The notes beneath the pieces were generated by a model. It saw only the letters and a list, made by a program, of their open reading frames with translations, was not told where the DNA came from and ran no database searches. From positions 124,001 through 188,000 of the forward strand of contig NZ_FRCS01000004.1 in NCBI RefSeq assembly GCF_900143005.1: a stretch of 64,000 nucleotides of DNA, written 5' to 3'. The position numbers and the translations under genes are program-made. Each line of letters begins with the position of its first letter. The stretch's first letter is position 1. Below are positions 24,128 through 33,417 of this stretch, one piece after another. This DNA comes from Cryptosporangium aurantiacum (GTDB lineage Bacteria > Actinomycetota > Actinomycetes > Mycobacteriales > Cryptosporangiaceae).

Positions 24128-24406
24128 ATGGTGAACAAGCACTATCCGGCGCAGTTCAAGGCCGACGCGGTCGCGTTGTACCGGTCTAGGCCCGAGGCGA
24201 CGATCGCCCAGATCGCCGACGACCTAGGCATCAACCGGGAGACACTGCGCAACTGGGTGCGGCTGGATGACCAGCGACGCGGTGAGACCGGCCGTTCGCG
24301 GCCATCAGCAACGGCGCACGGGCCGGCGTCCGGTGCGGTGGAAGAGGAGAACGCCGCGCTGCGCCGACGGGTCCGTGAGTTGGAAGACGAGCGGGAGATC
24401 CTGGCT
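24128..24406 (+). pseudogene. IS3-family transposase OrfA, truncated
   Basis: The ATG at 24128 opens an OrfA-like helix-turn-helix protein. It reads NKHYPAQFKADAVALYRSRP and IAQIADDLGINRETLRNWV, followed by a leucine-zipper-like stretch (EEENAALRRRVRELEDEREIL). Normal OrfA proteins continue with a KAAKYFAGETN-like end and slip into OrfB. Here homology stops at EREIL near 24403 and unrelated sequence follows, with no integrase-core OrfB. The element is therefore dead. Confidence 0.85.
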
Positions 24407-24978
24407 CACCCGATCGGTCGTAGTCGCGATCGTTGTCCAGCAACTCGACCAGACCGGCTGTGCGCCCCTGCTCACGCCGGAAGGCCACGACGCCGCCGAA
24501 CGCACCGCTGCACTACTGCTCATCTCACTTGGCGTTTCTCTGGGCGGGGTACAACGGCCGACCTGAACAGCCCGTCTTCGGTCCCGGCCCGATGACGGGC
24601 GCAAACGCCCTGATCCCGCGCACCCGGTCGCGGCACCAGGGCGGTCGAGGCCGGGCCACCGGAAGACCCGCTTCGGGCGGCCGGGACTTGCCGTAACCGT
24701 CAATTGCCTCGTCCGGGTCTCCGCGCTCTCCATTTGGAAGTGGCATACGCCGTACTCAGCGTCGGCCGACACCGCGAATGGTCGCGGACGCGAAGCTGCG
24801 CTGCCACTCCAAGCCGATATAGGCCAGGCCGGGATGAGGCTAGACAGGCCGCGCCGGTGAAGCGGCTCCCGTCACGTCGAGCGCCGTCGAGGTTCCCGGC
24901 CTCCAGCGCTCGCGGGCCGGCTTCTGGGCGACGTGTCATATTCGCCCTGACGCAACCCAGGAGCAGGCCGTCCGGGGG
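24407..24978. other. Gene-free stretch after the transposase remnant
   Basis: These 572 bp contain only short, unconvincing reading frames on both strands. I see no domain, RNA gene or strong repeat. It is probably decayed DNA belonging to the mobile-element zone. Confidence 0.5.
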
Positions 24979-25908
24979 TCACGCCTCTGCGACGCGCCAG
25001 TCCTGCCGCGCTGCCCACTGCTTGAGTGTCGTGGTGGTCAGACCGTAGCGAGCCGCGTGGTGGGGGCGTGCGGGGTAGCCGACGAGGTCGTCCCAGGTTC
25101 GCGCTTCCTGCGTTGCGCCGCGAATTTGCTCGAACTCTTCCGGGGGAACAAAGACGGCGGTGATCGTGCGGTTGGCGACCGCGGAGATGGTGTCGGCGAT
25201 CTCGGGGTAGGTCAACGTGTCACCGGCGAACTCGATCTCGGCTTCGTGGAACTTGTCGGGGTTGGCCACGGCGGCGGCGACAGCAGCTCCGAAGTCGTCC
25301 GCATTGATGAGTGCCAGCACGGTCCGCGGGATGGTCGTGGCCACCAGCGTGCCCTCAGGCAGCCGATGCAGCTGGGGGTGCATGTCCTCGCGTTTGCCCG
25401 GGAGGAAGTTGTCCATGTAGTAGGCGGGCTTGACGATGGTCCAGCGGTCGATGCCCGACTGCCGGACCGCGGCCTCGGCGGCTTCTTTACCGTCCCAGTA
25501 CGCCTTGAAGAGGTCGGCCTGTTCGTAGCCCGGGTGCTGGCTGCGCCAGCCTGTTCCCGACACGGACGTGTGGATGATCTGGCGGATGCCGGCTCGCTTG
25601 GCCGCAGTGGCGATGTTGCCGGCCTGGCGCTGTTCGGCGCCGGGATCGGCGGGGTCAACGCCTGCTAGCTGAACGGAGAACACGACGTCGTGTCCGGCGC
25701 TGGCAGCCTCCAGGGACGCAAGGTCTTCGAGGTTCCCGGTCGCGAGGGCAACGCCCTGCCGAGCGAGCGCTTGTGCCGCCGCCGATTCGGGATTCCGCAC
25801 GAACGCCGTCACCGAGTGACCTCCGCGAAGTAGCGCCTGGACAACAGCGCCCCCCTGCATTCCGGTTGCCCCGGTAACCAGCACTCTGGTCTTTTTGTCT
25901 TCAGTCAC
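24979..25908 (-). CDS. NmrA/HSCARG-family NAD(P)-binding protein
   Basis: This 309-residue atypical short-chain dehydrogenase has an N-terminal dinucleotide motif VLVTGATGMQGGAVVQALL (residues 9-27) and the substrate-domain segments HTSVSGTGW and WTIVKPAYYMDNFLPG. NmrA-like proteins sense or use NADP(H) and often lack the catalytic Tyr-Lys of true dehydrogenases; no canonical YxxxK is evident here. It is 58 bp downstream of the MDR oxidoreductase gene on the same strand, so the two may be co-transcribed and respond to redox or electrophile stress under the divergent TetR. Confidence 0.85.
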   Translation of the reverse strand: MTEDKKTRVLVTGATGMQGGAVVQALLRGGHSVTAFVRNPESAAAQALARQGVALATGNLEDLASLEAASAGHDVVFSVQLAGVDPADPGAEQRQAGNIATAAKRAGIRQIIHTSVSGTGWRSQHPGYEQADLFKAYWDGKEAAEAAVRQSGIDRWTIVKPAYYMDNFLPGKREDMHPQLHRLPEGTLVATTIPRTVLALINADDFGAAVAAAVANPDKFHEAEIEFAGDTLTYPEIADTISAVANRTITAVFVPPEEFEQIRGATQEARTWDDLVGYPARPHHAARYGLTTTTLKQWAARQDWRVAEA

Positions 25909-25966
25909 TTCAAAGTCCTACTTTCGGTTGATCTCGTTCAGACAGCTCGGGGCGCGAAGAACCCAC

Positions 25967-26914
25967 TTAAAACACCAGTACGGGTCGCCCCCGCACCCCG
26001 CCCTCTTCGACGAGCCGCTGTGCTTCGGCGACCTGGTCGATCGGGTACGTCCCGGCGACGCGGAGCCGGAGCTCCCCGGACTCGGCCTGGTCACGCAGTT
26101 TCGTCAGGGCTGCCGTGTCCCGCATGCGGTCGTATACAGAGACGAACGACCAGCGCACGCCCCGGTCGGTGTCGCCGGTATACCCCTTGAACGTCGCGAT
26201 CCCGCCGCCGTCGCGCACTGCCCCGGCCACCGCCGCGTCCATCGACCCGCCGTCGATGACCCCGTCCGCACCCTCGGGGCGCAGCCGGCGCACCCCGTCG
26301 ACGAATCCGTCCCCACGCGGGACCACGTGATCGGCGCCCAGGCTCGAGACGAGGTCACGGTCCTTGTCCGCCGCATCGGCGATGATCGTCAGCCCGGCCG
26401 CCTTGGCCAGCTGCACGGCGTAACCACCGATCCCGCCGGCGGCACCGGTCACCGCCACCGTCGCTCCCGCGGGCAGGCCCAGCGCGTCCAAGCCCATCTG
26501 CGCGGTCAGCGCGGCCATCAGCAGAGTCGAGGCCGCCGTCAGGTCGACCCCCTTCGGGGCACGGACCACCGACTCCACCGGCACGACCACGTACTCCGCC
26601 TGCCCGCCCAGGTCCAGCTTCGGTTCCGTCACCGCGATCACCTCGGCGCCGAGGGTCAGCTCCGGACGAGCGCCCTCTCCGACCTCATCGATCGTCCCGG
26701 CGACCTCCCAGCCCACGACATAGACCTCCGAGGGCGGGTTCGCCTCGGGGTCGTATTTGGCAGAGATCCCGCGCCGAATGTTGGCGTCGGCCGGGTGGAC
26801 TGCGGCGGCGGCCACCTTGATCCGCACTTTGCCCGGTCCCGCGTGCGGTTCGGGCAGGTCCAGCACCCGCATGACCTCACGGCCGCCGAACTCGGTGAAA
26901 CCTACGGCTTTCAC
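25967..26914 (-). CDS. Zinc-free MDR-family NADPH:quinone oxidoreductase
   Basis: This 315-residue medium-chain reductase has a GroES-like N-terminal part ([20 protein letters not shown], then [11 protein letters not shown]) and a Rossmann part ([22 protein letters not shown]). The catalytic zinc ligands of alcohol dehydrogenases are absent, which places it among quinone oxidoreductases. The GTG at 26914 gives the usual family start ([11 protein letters not shown]); longer readings upstream run through the promoter. It is divergent from a TetR gene across an inverted repeat, a standard electrophile- or antibiotic-inducible arrangement. Confidence 0.88.
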   Translation of the reverse strand: MKAVGFTEFGGREVMRVLDLPEPHAGPGKVRIKVAAAAVHPADANIRRGISAKYDPEANPPSEVYVVGWEVAGTIDEVGEGARPELTLGAEVIAVTEPKLDLGGQAEYVVVPVESVVRAPKGVDLTAASTLLMAALTAQMGLDALGLPAGATVAVTGAAGGIGGYAVQLAKAAGLTIIADAADKDRDLVSSLGADHVVPRGDGFVDGVRRLRPEGADGVIDGGSMDAAVAGAVRDGGGIATFKGYTGDTDRGVRWSFVSVYDRMRDTAALTKLRDQAESGELRLRVAGTYPIDQVAEAQRLVEEGGVRGRPVLVF

Positions 26915-26965
26915 TGGGATACCTCGCTGACGAATCGCGCATTCCACAACCCGAGACGCTAATGT

Positions 26966-26996
26966 TCCGGGTATGTAGCGGACAGTAACACCCGGA
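26966..26996. promoter_or_regulatory. Inverted repeat between MDR and TetR genes
   Basis: The arms TCCGGGT and ACCCGGA are perfect inverted repeats 17 bases apart, centred in the 125-bp divergent spacer. This fits a TetR operator controlling both genes. Spacing is wide for a single dimer, so the true footprint may include inner bases. Confidence 0.5.
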
Positions 26997-27039
26997 TAGA
27001 CTCGATACAAGACGGTCCCAGTGCACGAGGAGAGCAGAC

Positions 27040-27669
27040 ATGTCCGAACCCGGCGCGCAACTGCGACGGCCCCCCGGCGTCTCCGGTCCGCCACGCGATC
27101 CCGCCCGGGACGCCAAGATCCTGCGCGCGGCAACGGAGCTTCTCGCCGAGGGCGGCTACCCGGCCTTAACGATGGACAAGGCCGCGGCCCGAGCCGGGGT
27201 GGGCAAGGCGACTGTGTATCGACGCTGGCAGTCCCGCGCCGAACTCGCCGCGGAAGCCCTCGGCAACGCGGGGCTCACCGACGACGTCGTGCCGGTCATC
27301 ATCGGGAGCGGGCAGTTGCGAGAGGAACTCAACGCCACGCTGGTCAGCGCCATCGGGAGCCAGGACACTTCTCGGGTCGACCTGGTCTCGGCCCTGCTGG
27401 ACACGGCTCGCCAGGAGCCGGAGCTGTGCAGCCTCATCCGAGTGCGCTACGTCGAATCCTTGCACCAGGCTCTCGCAGGTGTGCTGGACCACGCGGTGCA
27501 GCGTGGCGACCTGCCCGCCCGACCGAACCTCCCGCAGGATGGAAACGCGATCGCGGTCTCCGCCGCCATCGCCCTTCTCGTCCACTGGGGAGTCGTCCAC
27601 GATCGCCCGATCAGTAGCGATGACATCGCACAGATCGTCGACGGCGTTCTCATGCCCCTGCTCCGATAA
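27040..27669 (+). CDS. TetR-family regulator, divergent from the MDR gene
   Basis: This 209-residue protein has the TetR DNA-binding unit ([20 protein letters not shown], then [32 protein letters not shown]) and a TetR_C_16/AcrR-like ligand domain containing the [14 protein letters not shown] helix. A GAGGAG ribosome site precedes the ATG. It is divergent from the MDR-NmrA pair, with an inverted repeat between. It probably represses that pair until a toxic ligand binds. Confidence 0.92.
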   Translation: MSEPGAQLRRPPGVSGPPRDPARDAKILRAATELLAEGGYPALTMDKAAARAGVGKATVYRRWQSRAELAAEALGNAGLTDDVVPVIIGSGQLREELNATLVSAIGSQDTSRVDLVSALLDTARQEPELCSLIRVRYVESLHQALAGVLDHAVQRGDLPARPNLPQDGNAIAVSAAIALLVHWGVVHDRPISSDDIAQIVDGVLMPLLR

Positions 27670-27794
27670 CGTCCCGCGGCTGCGGACTCGACCGCCGCCG
27701 CCATCACGGTTCGCATCACCAGGGGCGGCTTCCGGGCTGACCGCCGGGACCGCCCAACGGCGGTGCAAGTTCTAGAGAAAACTGTCAGTAAAAT

Positions 27795-27821
27795 GTCAAA
27801 AACCCACCCGGATGAGGTGGG
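27795..27821 (-). terminator. Rho-independent terminator of the tRNA-Asn gene
   Basis: On the minus strand CCCACC pairs with GGTGGG around a seven-base loop and is followed by five T residues, 26 bp past the tRNA 3' end. It is the only classical hairpin-plus-T-run terminator I found in the window. Confidence 0.85.
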
Positions 27822-27847
27822 CCTGACGGCGTTTCCGCTGGTAGCTG

Positions 27848-27920
27848 CTCCCCCGACTGGACTCGAACCAGTAACCCTTCGATTAACAGTCGAATGCTCT
27901 GCCAATTGAGCTACGGGGGA
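27848..27920 (-). tRNA. tRNA-Asn (anticodon GTT)
   Basis: A complete 73-nt cloverleaf reads on the minus strand. The acceptor TCCCCCG pairs with CGGGGGA, the D-arm is GCTC...GAGC, the anticodon loop CTGTTAA sits between TTCGA/TCGAA stems, and the T-arm ACTGG-TTCGAGT-CCAGT closes it, with discriminator G. CCA is not encoded. tRNA-Asn genes are frequent integrase targets, and an integrase remnant lies 4 kb away, but I found no duplicated tRNA 3' end. Confidence 0.97.
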
Positions 27921-28135
27921 ATACTCCGGCCTGCGCCACCTCTCGGCGACGTGCCTGGGCAAGCCTACAACATGCCGGTTGGTGCTCGCCGACACCGGTC
28001 ACCCACCCGGCGGTGGCCACCACGAGGGAACCACAGGGCTGCACCGGTTTGGTAGGACGGGTGTGGGATAGACACCCGTCGGGCATCACTTGGGAACTAC
28101 TGGCAACCACCCGGAAGCCGACTTCAGGAGTCGAC

Positions 28136-28483
28136 ATGCGCAACAAGCTGCTCTTCCTCACCGGTGTTGGCATCGGCTACGTGCTGGGCACGAAGGCAGG
28201 CCGTGAGCGGTACGAGCAGATCCGCCGCACCGCCGCCAAGGTCAAGGAGAACCCGACCGTGCAGGAAGCGGCCGGCGCGATCCAGGCCCAGGCCGGTGGC
28301 CTGGTCACCAGCGCGAAGGACATCGCGAACGACAAGCTGGGGAACACCGCGATCGGCGCCAAGGTGAACAGCCTGCTCGGCTCGTCGTCGAGCCCGTCGC
28401 CGACCGTGACTGCGGGCCCGGCGACCGGTACGCCGTCGGCTAGCACGCCGCGGCCGGCCGGCTCGAACGGCGCCATCAGCTAA
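28136..28483 (+). CDS. Small YtxH-like membrane-anchored protein
   Basis: This 115-residue protein begins MRNKLLFLTGVGIGYVLGTKAGRERYEQIR-like, an N-terminal hydrophobic helix with a GxGxGYVLG motif followed by AGRERYE. That is the YtxH-domain pattern found in small envelope-associated proteins. An amphipathic helical middle (KENPTVQEAAGAIQAQAGGL) and a Ser/Pro/Thr-rich tail follow. A CAGGAG ribosome site precedes the ATG at 28136. Function is unknown; a stress- or envelope-linked role is typical of relatives. A strong hairpin follows the stop. Confidence 0.75.
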   Translation: MRNKLLFLTGVGIGYVLGTKAGRERYEQIRRTAAKVKENPTVQEAAGAIQAQAGGLVTSAKDIANDKLGNTAIGAKVNSLLGSSSSPSPTVTAGPATGTPSASTPRPAGSNGAIS

Positions 28484-28488
28484 GGCCG

Positions 28489-28534
28489 CACCACGACGAG
28501 GGCCCAGCCGTAAGACGGCTGGGCCCTCGTGGTG
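28489..28534 (+). terminator. Strong hairpin terminator after the YtxH-like gene
   Basis: A 13-bp perfect stem (GAGGGCCCAGCCG pairing with CGGCTGGGCCCTC around TAAGA) continues below a three-base bulge with CACCAC/GTGGTG. No T-run follows. It begins five bases after the stop codon. Confidence 0.8.
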
Positions 28535-28548
28535 TTCCCACGGAAAGC

Positions 28549-28595
28549 GACGACTTTTGGGCCTCTAACGCGCCGTTAGAGGCCCAAAAGTCGTC
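28549..28595. repeat. Perfect 22-bp inverted repeat with 3-base loop
   Basis: Left arm 28549-28570 and right arm 28574-28595 are exact reverse complements around CGC. The core is GGCCTCTAACG...CGTTAGAGGCC flanked by CTTTT/AAAAG. It lies 14 bp after the previous hairpin, outside any gene. On either strand it could act as a bidirectional terminator or be a dispersed palindromic element. Confidence 0.9.
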
Positions 28596-28862
28596 AATCC
28601 GCGACGACCCTGACAGGGACGGGCGGCGCGAGCCAAGCGGACGGCCCGCCCCGAACGGACGGCCCGCCGAGAGGCCCACCCGGACGGACGGCGCACCCCG
28701 GGACGCCCGGCCCACCCCCGGGCTCACGGCCCACCCCCGGACGCACAGCCCGCCCCGGACGGACGGCCCGGCGAGAGGCCCGCCCCGGACGGACGGCGCG
28801 CCCCTAAGGCGCCCCGCCCAAAACCGCCCGCCCAAAAACCGCCCCGCCCAAGAACCGCCTCC
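28596..28862. repeat. GC-rich imperfect tandem-repeat spacer
   Basis: These 267 bp are made of degenerate copies of a motif like CGGACGGCCCGCCCCG (seen around 28640, 28660, 28690, 28755 and 28785), ending in A-runs alternating with CCGCCC (28815-28855). The minus-strand open frame here encodes only repetitive Gly/Arg/Pro sequence and is not a credible gene. Confidence 0.6.
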
Positions 28863-29870
28863 TCAGCGCCCCGAGGTGAACGCCGCGTCGAACGAGGCCT
28901 CCGGCGGCTCGATCGCCACCAGCTTCCGCACGAACGCCAACGCATCCGGCGCCCCGACGAGGCGATCCATCCCGGCGTCTTCCCACTCGATCGAAATCGG
29001 CCCGGAGTACCCGATCGAGTTCAGCATCCGGAACACCGGTTCCCACGGGACGTCCCCGTGCCCCGTCGACACGAAGTCCCAGCCGCGCCGCGGGTCACCC
29101 CACGGCAGGTGCGACCCGAGACGCCCGTTCCGCCCATTGAACTGCTTCACCGACTCCTTGCAGTCCACGTGATAGATCCGATCCTTGAAGTCCCAGAGGA
29201 ACCCGACCGGATCCAAGTCCTGCCAGACGAAGTGCGACGGATCGAAGTTCAGCCCGAACGCCGGCCGGTGGTCCACGGCCTCCAACGCTCGCACCGTCGA
29301 CCAGTAGTCATAGGCGATCTCCGAGGGGTGTACCTCGTGGGCGAAGCGCACCCCCTCGGCGTCGAACACGTCGAGGATCGGGTTCCATCGATCAGCGAAG
29401 TCCTGATACCCGCGATCGATCATCGACTGCGGCACCGGCGGGAACATCGCCACCGTGTGCCAGATCGAGGACCCGGTGAACCCGACGACGGTGTCCACCC
29501 CCAAGGCCCGGGCGGCCCGCGCCGTGTCCTTCAATGCGGAAGCGGCCCGAGAACGCACCCCTTCGGGGTCTCCGTCTCCCCAGATCGCCGGCGACACGAT
29601 CGCCTGGTGACGCTCGTCGATCGGGTGATCACAGACTGCCTGCCCGGTCAGGTGGTTCGAGATCGCCCAGACCTGCAGCCCGTACCGCTTCAGGATCTCC
29701 CGCCGGGAGGCTACGTACGACGGGTCGGAAACCGCCAGGCTGACGTCGAAATGGTCACCCCAGCACGCGATCTCGAGCCCGTCGTACCCCCATCCGGACG
29801 CGAGCTTGCACACCTCCTCGAACGGCAAATCCGCCCACTGACCGGTGAACAGCGTCACGGGCCTCGGCAT
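28863..29870 (-). CDS. Sugar phosphate isomerase/epimerase-family TIM-barrel protein
   Basis: This 335-residue protein belongs to the xylose-isomerase-like TIM barrel (AP_endonuc_2) family. The start [20 protein letters not shown] with [12 protein letters not shown], and metal-ligand segments [34 protein letters not shown] and [12 protein letters not shown], are clear. It is the last gene of the ROK-led sugar operon, one base after the dehydrogenase gene. Paired with a Gfo/Idh/MocA dehydrogenase, such proteins typically isomerise or epimerise an oxidised sugar or inositol derivative; the exact substrate is unknown. Confidence 0.87.
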   Translation of the reverse strand: MPRPVTLFTGQWADLPFEEVCKLASGWGYDGLEIACWGDHFDVSLAVSDPSYVASRREILKRYGLQVWAISNHLTGQAVCDHPIDERHQAIVSPAIWGDGDPEGVRSRAASALKDTARAARALGVDTVVGFTGSSIWHTVAMFPPVPQSMIDRGYQDFADRWNPILDVFDAEGVRFAHEVHPSEIAYDYWSTVRALEAVDHRPAFGLNFDPSHFVWQDLDPVGFLWDFKDRIYHVDCKESVKQFNGRNGRLGSHLPWGDPRRGWDFVSTGHGDVPWEPVFRMLNSIGYSGPISIEWEDAGMDRLVGAPDALAFVRKLVAIEPPEASFDAAFTSGR

Positions 29871-29871
29871 G

Positions 29872-31041
29872 TCAGACCACCACCCATCCAGAACCAGACT
29901 CGGCGCTCAACGAGACCGCCGCCAGGACCTTCTGCACCTGCAGCCCATCGGCGAACGAGGGCGACGGATCAGCATCCTCGGCAACAGCCACCAGGAAATC
30001 CCGGAACTCGTGCGTGAACGTGTGCTCGTACCCCAGCGGGTGCCCGGGCGGCCACCATGCCCCCAGGTACGGGTGCTCCGGTTCGGTCACCAGCACCCGG
30101 CGGTAGCCCGCCTCCTCGGCGGGCTGAGAGCCGTCGAAGAACAGCAGCTCGTTCATCCGCTCGAAGTCGAACCGGATGCCGCCGTCCGACCCGTAGATTT
30201 CCAGCTGCATCGCGTTTTTCCGCCCGGTCGCGAACCGCGTCGCCTCGAACGTCGCGATGCCGCCGCCCACGAACCGGCCGAAGAACACGGCCGCGTCATC
30301 CACGGTCACCTCGCCGACGCCGGAGCCCCCGACCGCCGCCGACAACCCTGAGCCGCCGGAGAGCGGACGGGACCGCACGAACGTCTCGGTCAACCCGCTG
30401 ACCCCGGACAACACGTCACCGACGACGAACTGCGCCGCGTCGACGATGTGCGCCGCGATGTCACCGAGCGCCCCGGACCCCGCCCGCTCCTTCTGCATCC
30501 GCCAGGTCAGCGGCGCCGACGGGTCGACGAGCCAGTCTTGCTGGTAAGCGGCACGGACATGGCGCAACGTCCCGATCCGGCCAGCTTTGACAAGCGACCG
30601 CGCGTACGCCAACGCCGGCACCCGCCGGTAGTTGAAGGCCACCATCGAGCGCACGCCCCGAGTGGCGGCCTCCGCAGCCGCTTCGGCCATCGCGGAGGCC
30701 TCCGACACGGTGTTCGCGAGCGGCTTCTCACAAATGACGTGCTTGCCCGCTCGCAACGCCTCGATGGCGATCGAGGCGTGCGTGTCCCCCGGCGTACAAA
30801 TGTCGACGATCTGCACGTCGTCGCGCGCGATCAGCGTCCGCCAGTCGGTCTCGGCCGCGGACCACCCGTGCCGATCGGCCGCCGCCTTCACCGCCACCGG
30901 GTCGCGCCCGCCGATGGCTGCCATCCGGACCTCGACCGGCAGGTCGAACACGTGGCCGACGGTGCGCCAAGCCTGGGAGTGCACCGCGCCCATGAACGCG
31001 TACCCCACCATGCCGACGCCCAGGTCGAGCTTCCCAGTCAC
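29872..31041 (-). CDS. Gfo/Idh/MocA-family oxidoreductase
   Basis: This 389-residue NAD(P)-dependent sugar or cyclitol dehydrogenase has the Rossmann start [19 protein letters not shown], the family EKPLANT motif ([12 protein letters not shown]) and the catalytic-domain FNYRRVPAL and [13 protein letters not shown] segments, with the D-x-x-x-H pair. It starts at GTG 31041, overlapping the binding-protein stop by four bases (GTGA). It lies between the ABC transporter and the TIM-barrel isomerase, so it probably oxidises the imported sugar or a first metabolite. Substrate cannot be deduced from sequence. Confidence 0.9.
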   Translation of the reverse strand: MTGKLDLGVGMVGYAFMGAVHSQAWRTVGHVFDLPVEVRMAAIGGRDPVAVKAAADRHGWSAAETDWRTLIARDDVQIVDICTPGDTHASIAIEALRAGKHVICEKPLANTVSEASAMAEAAAEAATRGVRSMVAFNYRRVPALAYARSLVKAGRIGTLRHVRAAYQQDWLVDPSAPLTWRMQKERAGSGALGDIAAHIVDAAQFVVGDVLSGVSGLTETFVRSRPLSGGSGLSAAVGGSGVGEVTVDDAAVFFGRFVGGGIATFEATRFATGRKNAMQLEIYGSDGGIRFDFERMNELLFFDGSQPAEEAGYRRVLVTEPEHPYLGAWWPPGHPLGYEHTFTHEFRDFLVAVAEDADPSPSFADGLQVQKVLAAVSLSAESGSGWVVV

Positions 31042-32111
31042 GACCGGAACCCGGTGGACATGTACTGGTCGACGTTCTCCTTCGTCACGGTGGCCGAGGC
31101 CAGCGTGATGTGCGCGGGGACGTCGTTCTCGACCAGGTCGGAGAAGCCCTTCTTCTGGCCGATCAGCCGTGCGATCGAGATCGCCGACGACGCCATGCTC
31201 GGGCTGTACGTCACGGTCGCTTTGAGCACCGAGTTGTCGGCCTTGATCGCCTCCATCGCGTCCAGCGAGCCGGCGCCGCCCACCATGAAGAACTCGCTGC
31301 GGTTGGCCTGCCGGATCGCCGCCAGCACACCGAGGCCCTGGTCGTCGTCGTGGTTCCAGATCGCGTCGATCCTCGGCGCCGCCTGCAGCAGGTTCGAGGT
31401 GACCTGTTGCCCCGAGGCCACCGTGAACTCCGCCGCGACGCGGTTCGTCACCCGGAGTCCGTAGGTGGCCAGCGCGTCCTTGAAGCCCCGGCTGCGGTCC
31501 TGGGTGAGCGGCAACGAGTCGATGCCGGCCACCTCGGCGATCACCGGGTTGGACCTGTTCGCCTGCTTCACCCGCGCTCCGATGTAGTGACCCGCAGAGA
31601 CACCCATGCCGTAATTGTCCCCACCGATCCACGTCCGATACGCGAGCGGGCTGTCGAAGATCCGGTCCAGGTTCACGACCGGGATCCCGGCGTCCATTGC
31701 TTTCCGCGCCACGGCCGTGAGCTGCTTGCCGTCGTTCGGCAGCACGACCAGGACGTTGACCTTCTTGGTGATCAGCGTCTCGATCGCCGCGATCTGCGCC
31801 GCCACGTCGTTGGTCGGCTCCACCGGCTCGAACGTGACGTCCTCGAACTGCTTGGCCTGCGCCTCCGCGTTCTTCGCGATCGCACCGATCCAGCCGTGGT
31901 CGGCCTGCGGCGCCGAGAACCCGATCGTCACCTGGGTGCCCTTGGCGGCGTTGTCCCCGCCGACCGCCTTGGTGTTCGTCTCGTTGTTGTCGTCTCCGGA
32001 GTCGTTCGACGTGCAGCCGGCCGCCAGCACGGTCGCACCCACGGCGGCCCCGCCGAGCAGGAAGCTGCGGCGCCGGAGCCCGCTACGCGGGCCACTGATG
32101 ACGTCACTCAT
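31038..32111 (-). CDS. Sugar ABC transporter substrate-binding lipoprotein (Tat-type signal)
   Basis: This 357-residue type-1 periplasmic-binding protein of the ribose/xylose class shows QVTIGFSAPQADHGWIGAI, LITKKVNVLVVLPNDGKQL, IPVVNLDRIF and the hinge region NHDDDQGLGVLAAI. The signal peptide has a twin-arginine motif (LRRRSFLLGG, residues 12-20) and an AAGC lipobox with Cys33, so it may be exported folded by Tat and then lipidated. It follows the permease gene by 105 bp and overlaps the dehydrogenase gene downstream. The ligand is probably an aldopentose, hexose or cyclitol. Confidence 0.92.
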   Translation of the reverse strand: MSDVISGPRSGLRRRSFLLGGAAVGATVLAAGCTSNDSGDDNNETNTKAVGGDNAAKGTQVTIGFSAPQADHGWIGAIAKNAEAQAKQFEDVTFEPVEPTNDVAAQIAAIETLITKKVNVLVVLPNDGKQLTAVARKAMDAGIPVVNLDRIFDSPLAYRTWIGGDNYGMGVSAGHYIGARVKQANRSNPVIAEVAGIDSLPLTQDRSRGFKDALATYGLRVTNRVAAEFTVASGQQVTSNLLQAAPRIDAIWNHDDDQGLGVLAAIRQANRSEFFMVGGAGSLDAMEAIKADNSVLKATVTYSPSMASSAISIARLIGQKKGFSDLVENDVPAHITLASATVTKENVDQYMSTGFRS

Positions 32112-32216
32112 GGTTCTCTCCTTTGAGAATTACGCGTGCGGGCGAACCACCGTGGGTGTGCTGAACCGCGGTGGGTGAACGGGATTTCGGGTAGAGCCGA
32201 CGTCGAGCGGGGTGCG

Positions 32217-33302
32217 CTAGGTCGAGGTTTCGGCACGGCGCCTCTGCAGCAGCACGGCGCCGATGATGATCAGGCCCTTCGCCAGGTTCTGAACCGGCGT
32301 GGACAGGTTGTTCAGGATGAACAGGTTCGTGATCAGCGTGAACACCAGCACGCCGAGGAACGTGCCGACCAGCGTGCCCCGGCCACCGGTGAGGAGCGTT
32401 CCGCCGATGATGACCGCGGCAATAGCGTCCAACTCGTAGTTCTGGCCGTTCGTGGACGAGCCGGAGGCGGTCTGCGCGGTGAGCATCACCGCGGCCAGGC
32501 CGCAGCAGAGCCCGGACACCCCGTAGAGCAACGCCGTGTGCAGGCGGATGTCGATGCCGGCCAGCCGCGCGGCCTCGGGGTTGCCGCCGACCGCGACCGT
32601 GCGGCGGCCGAACGTGGTCAGGTTGAGTACGACCCAGCCGATCGCGAACGTGCCGAGCAACAACCAGACCAGGTACGGGACGCCGAGCAGTGACCCGTCG
32701 GCGATCCGGTTGAACGACTGCTGGGTGACGACCTGGGTTTGCAGGTTGGCGATCTGCTGGGCCAGTCCGCGGGCGCCGATCAGCATGCCGAGCGTCACGA
32801 TGAACGGCACGAGTCGTCCGTAGGCGATGAGCGCGCCGTTGATCAGGCCGACGATCAGCCCGACGAGCAGCGCGCAGAGCACCATGACGAACGGTCCGTA
32901 GGACTGGGTGGCGACGGTGGTGCACCAGACCGAGGCGAGTCCGACGATCGAACCGACCGAGAGGTCGATGCCGCCGCCGATGATCACGAACGTCATGCCG
33001 ACCGTGACGACGCCGATCACCGAGGCGTTGGTGAGGATCGTGCGGACGTTGCCGGTGGTCGCGAACGTGTCGGCGGTGACCAGACCGACGATGCAGAGGA
33101 TGACCAGCGCGACGATCAACCCGATGTTGCGGGTGGCGCCGCCCTCCGACAGCGCCGCCAGCCAGGTGCGGATCGGGCTGGCCTGGGCCGTCGGTTTGGC
33201 CGCGGCCGCTTCGACCCGGGCGTGCTCGTCGGCGGGCGGTACGGCGGTGGCGGACGCGGTGGCCGACGGGTCGGCCGTTGGTCTCGTAGAGGGATCGGTC
33301 AT
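32217..33302 (-). CDS. Sugar ABC transporter permease
   Basis: This 361-residue RbsC-type permease has a roughly 50-residue Pro/Ala-rich cytoplasmic extension before the first helix. Family segments are GGIDLSVGSIVGLAS, VTLGMLIGARGLAQQI, VAVGGNPEAARLAGI and AVIIGGTLLTGGRGT. It works with the ATPase encoded upstream and the receptor downstream. Spacing of 115 bp to the ATPase gene and 105 bp to the receptor gene is looser than in the fucose operon, leaving room for internal regulation, although I see no hairpin there. Confidence 0.92.
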   Translation of the reverse strand: MTDPSTRPTADPSATASATAVPPADEHARVEAAAAKPTAQASPIRTWLAALSEGGATRNIGLIVALVILCIVGLVTADTFATTGNVRTILTNASVIGVVTVGMTFVIIGGGIDLSVGSIVGLASVWCTTVATQSYGPFVMVLCALLVGLIVGLINGALIAYGRLVPFIVTLGMLIGARGLAQQIANLQTQVVTQQSFNRIADGSLLGVPYLVWLLLGTFAIGWVVLNLTTFGRRTVAVGGNPEAARLAGIDIRLHTALLYGVSGLCCGLAAVMLTAQTASGSSTNGQNYELDAIAAVIIGGTLLTGGRGTLVGTFLGVLVFTLITNLFILNNLSTPVQNLAKGLIIIGAVLLQRRRAETST

Positions 33303-33417
33303 GAGCGCCTCGCTCCAATGCGGTGGCGGCGGATCGTTCTTCAGTAGCGGTGCCGTCGCACACGGTGGTGGCCGGAGGTCGGCCGAGCCGGGTGCGCGCG
33401 GGGACGGTTGGGGCGGG

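Noticed and set aside
27848-27920. tRNA-Asn as attachment site of the integrase remnant at 23.5 kb
   Set aside because: I looked for a duplicated tRNA 3' end in the 21-27 kb zone and saw none, so the link is not supported.
28476-28835. 119-codon minus-strand open frame
   Set aside because: It runs through two hairpins and a GC-repeat tract; the protein is repetitive Gly/Arg/Ser with no family features.
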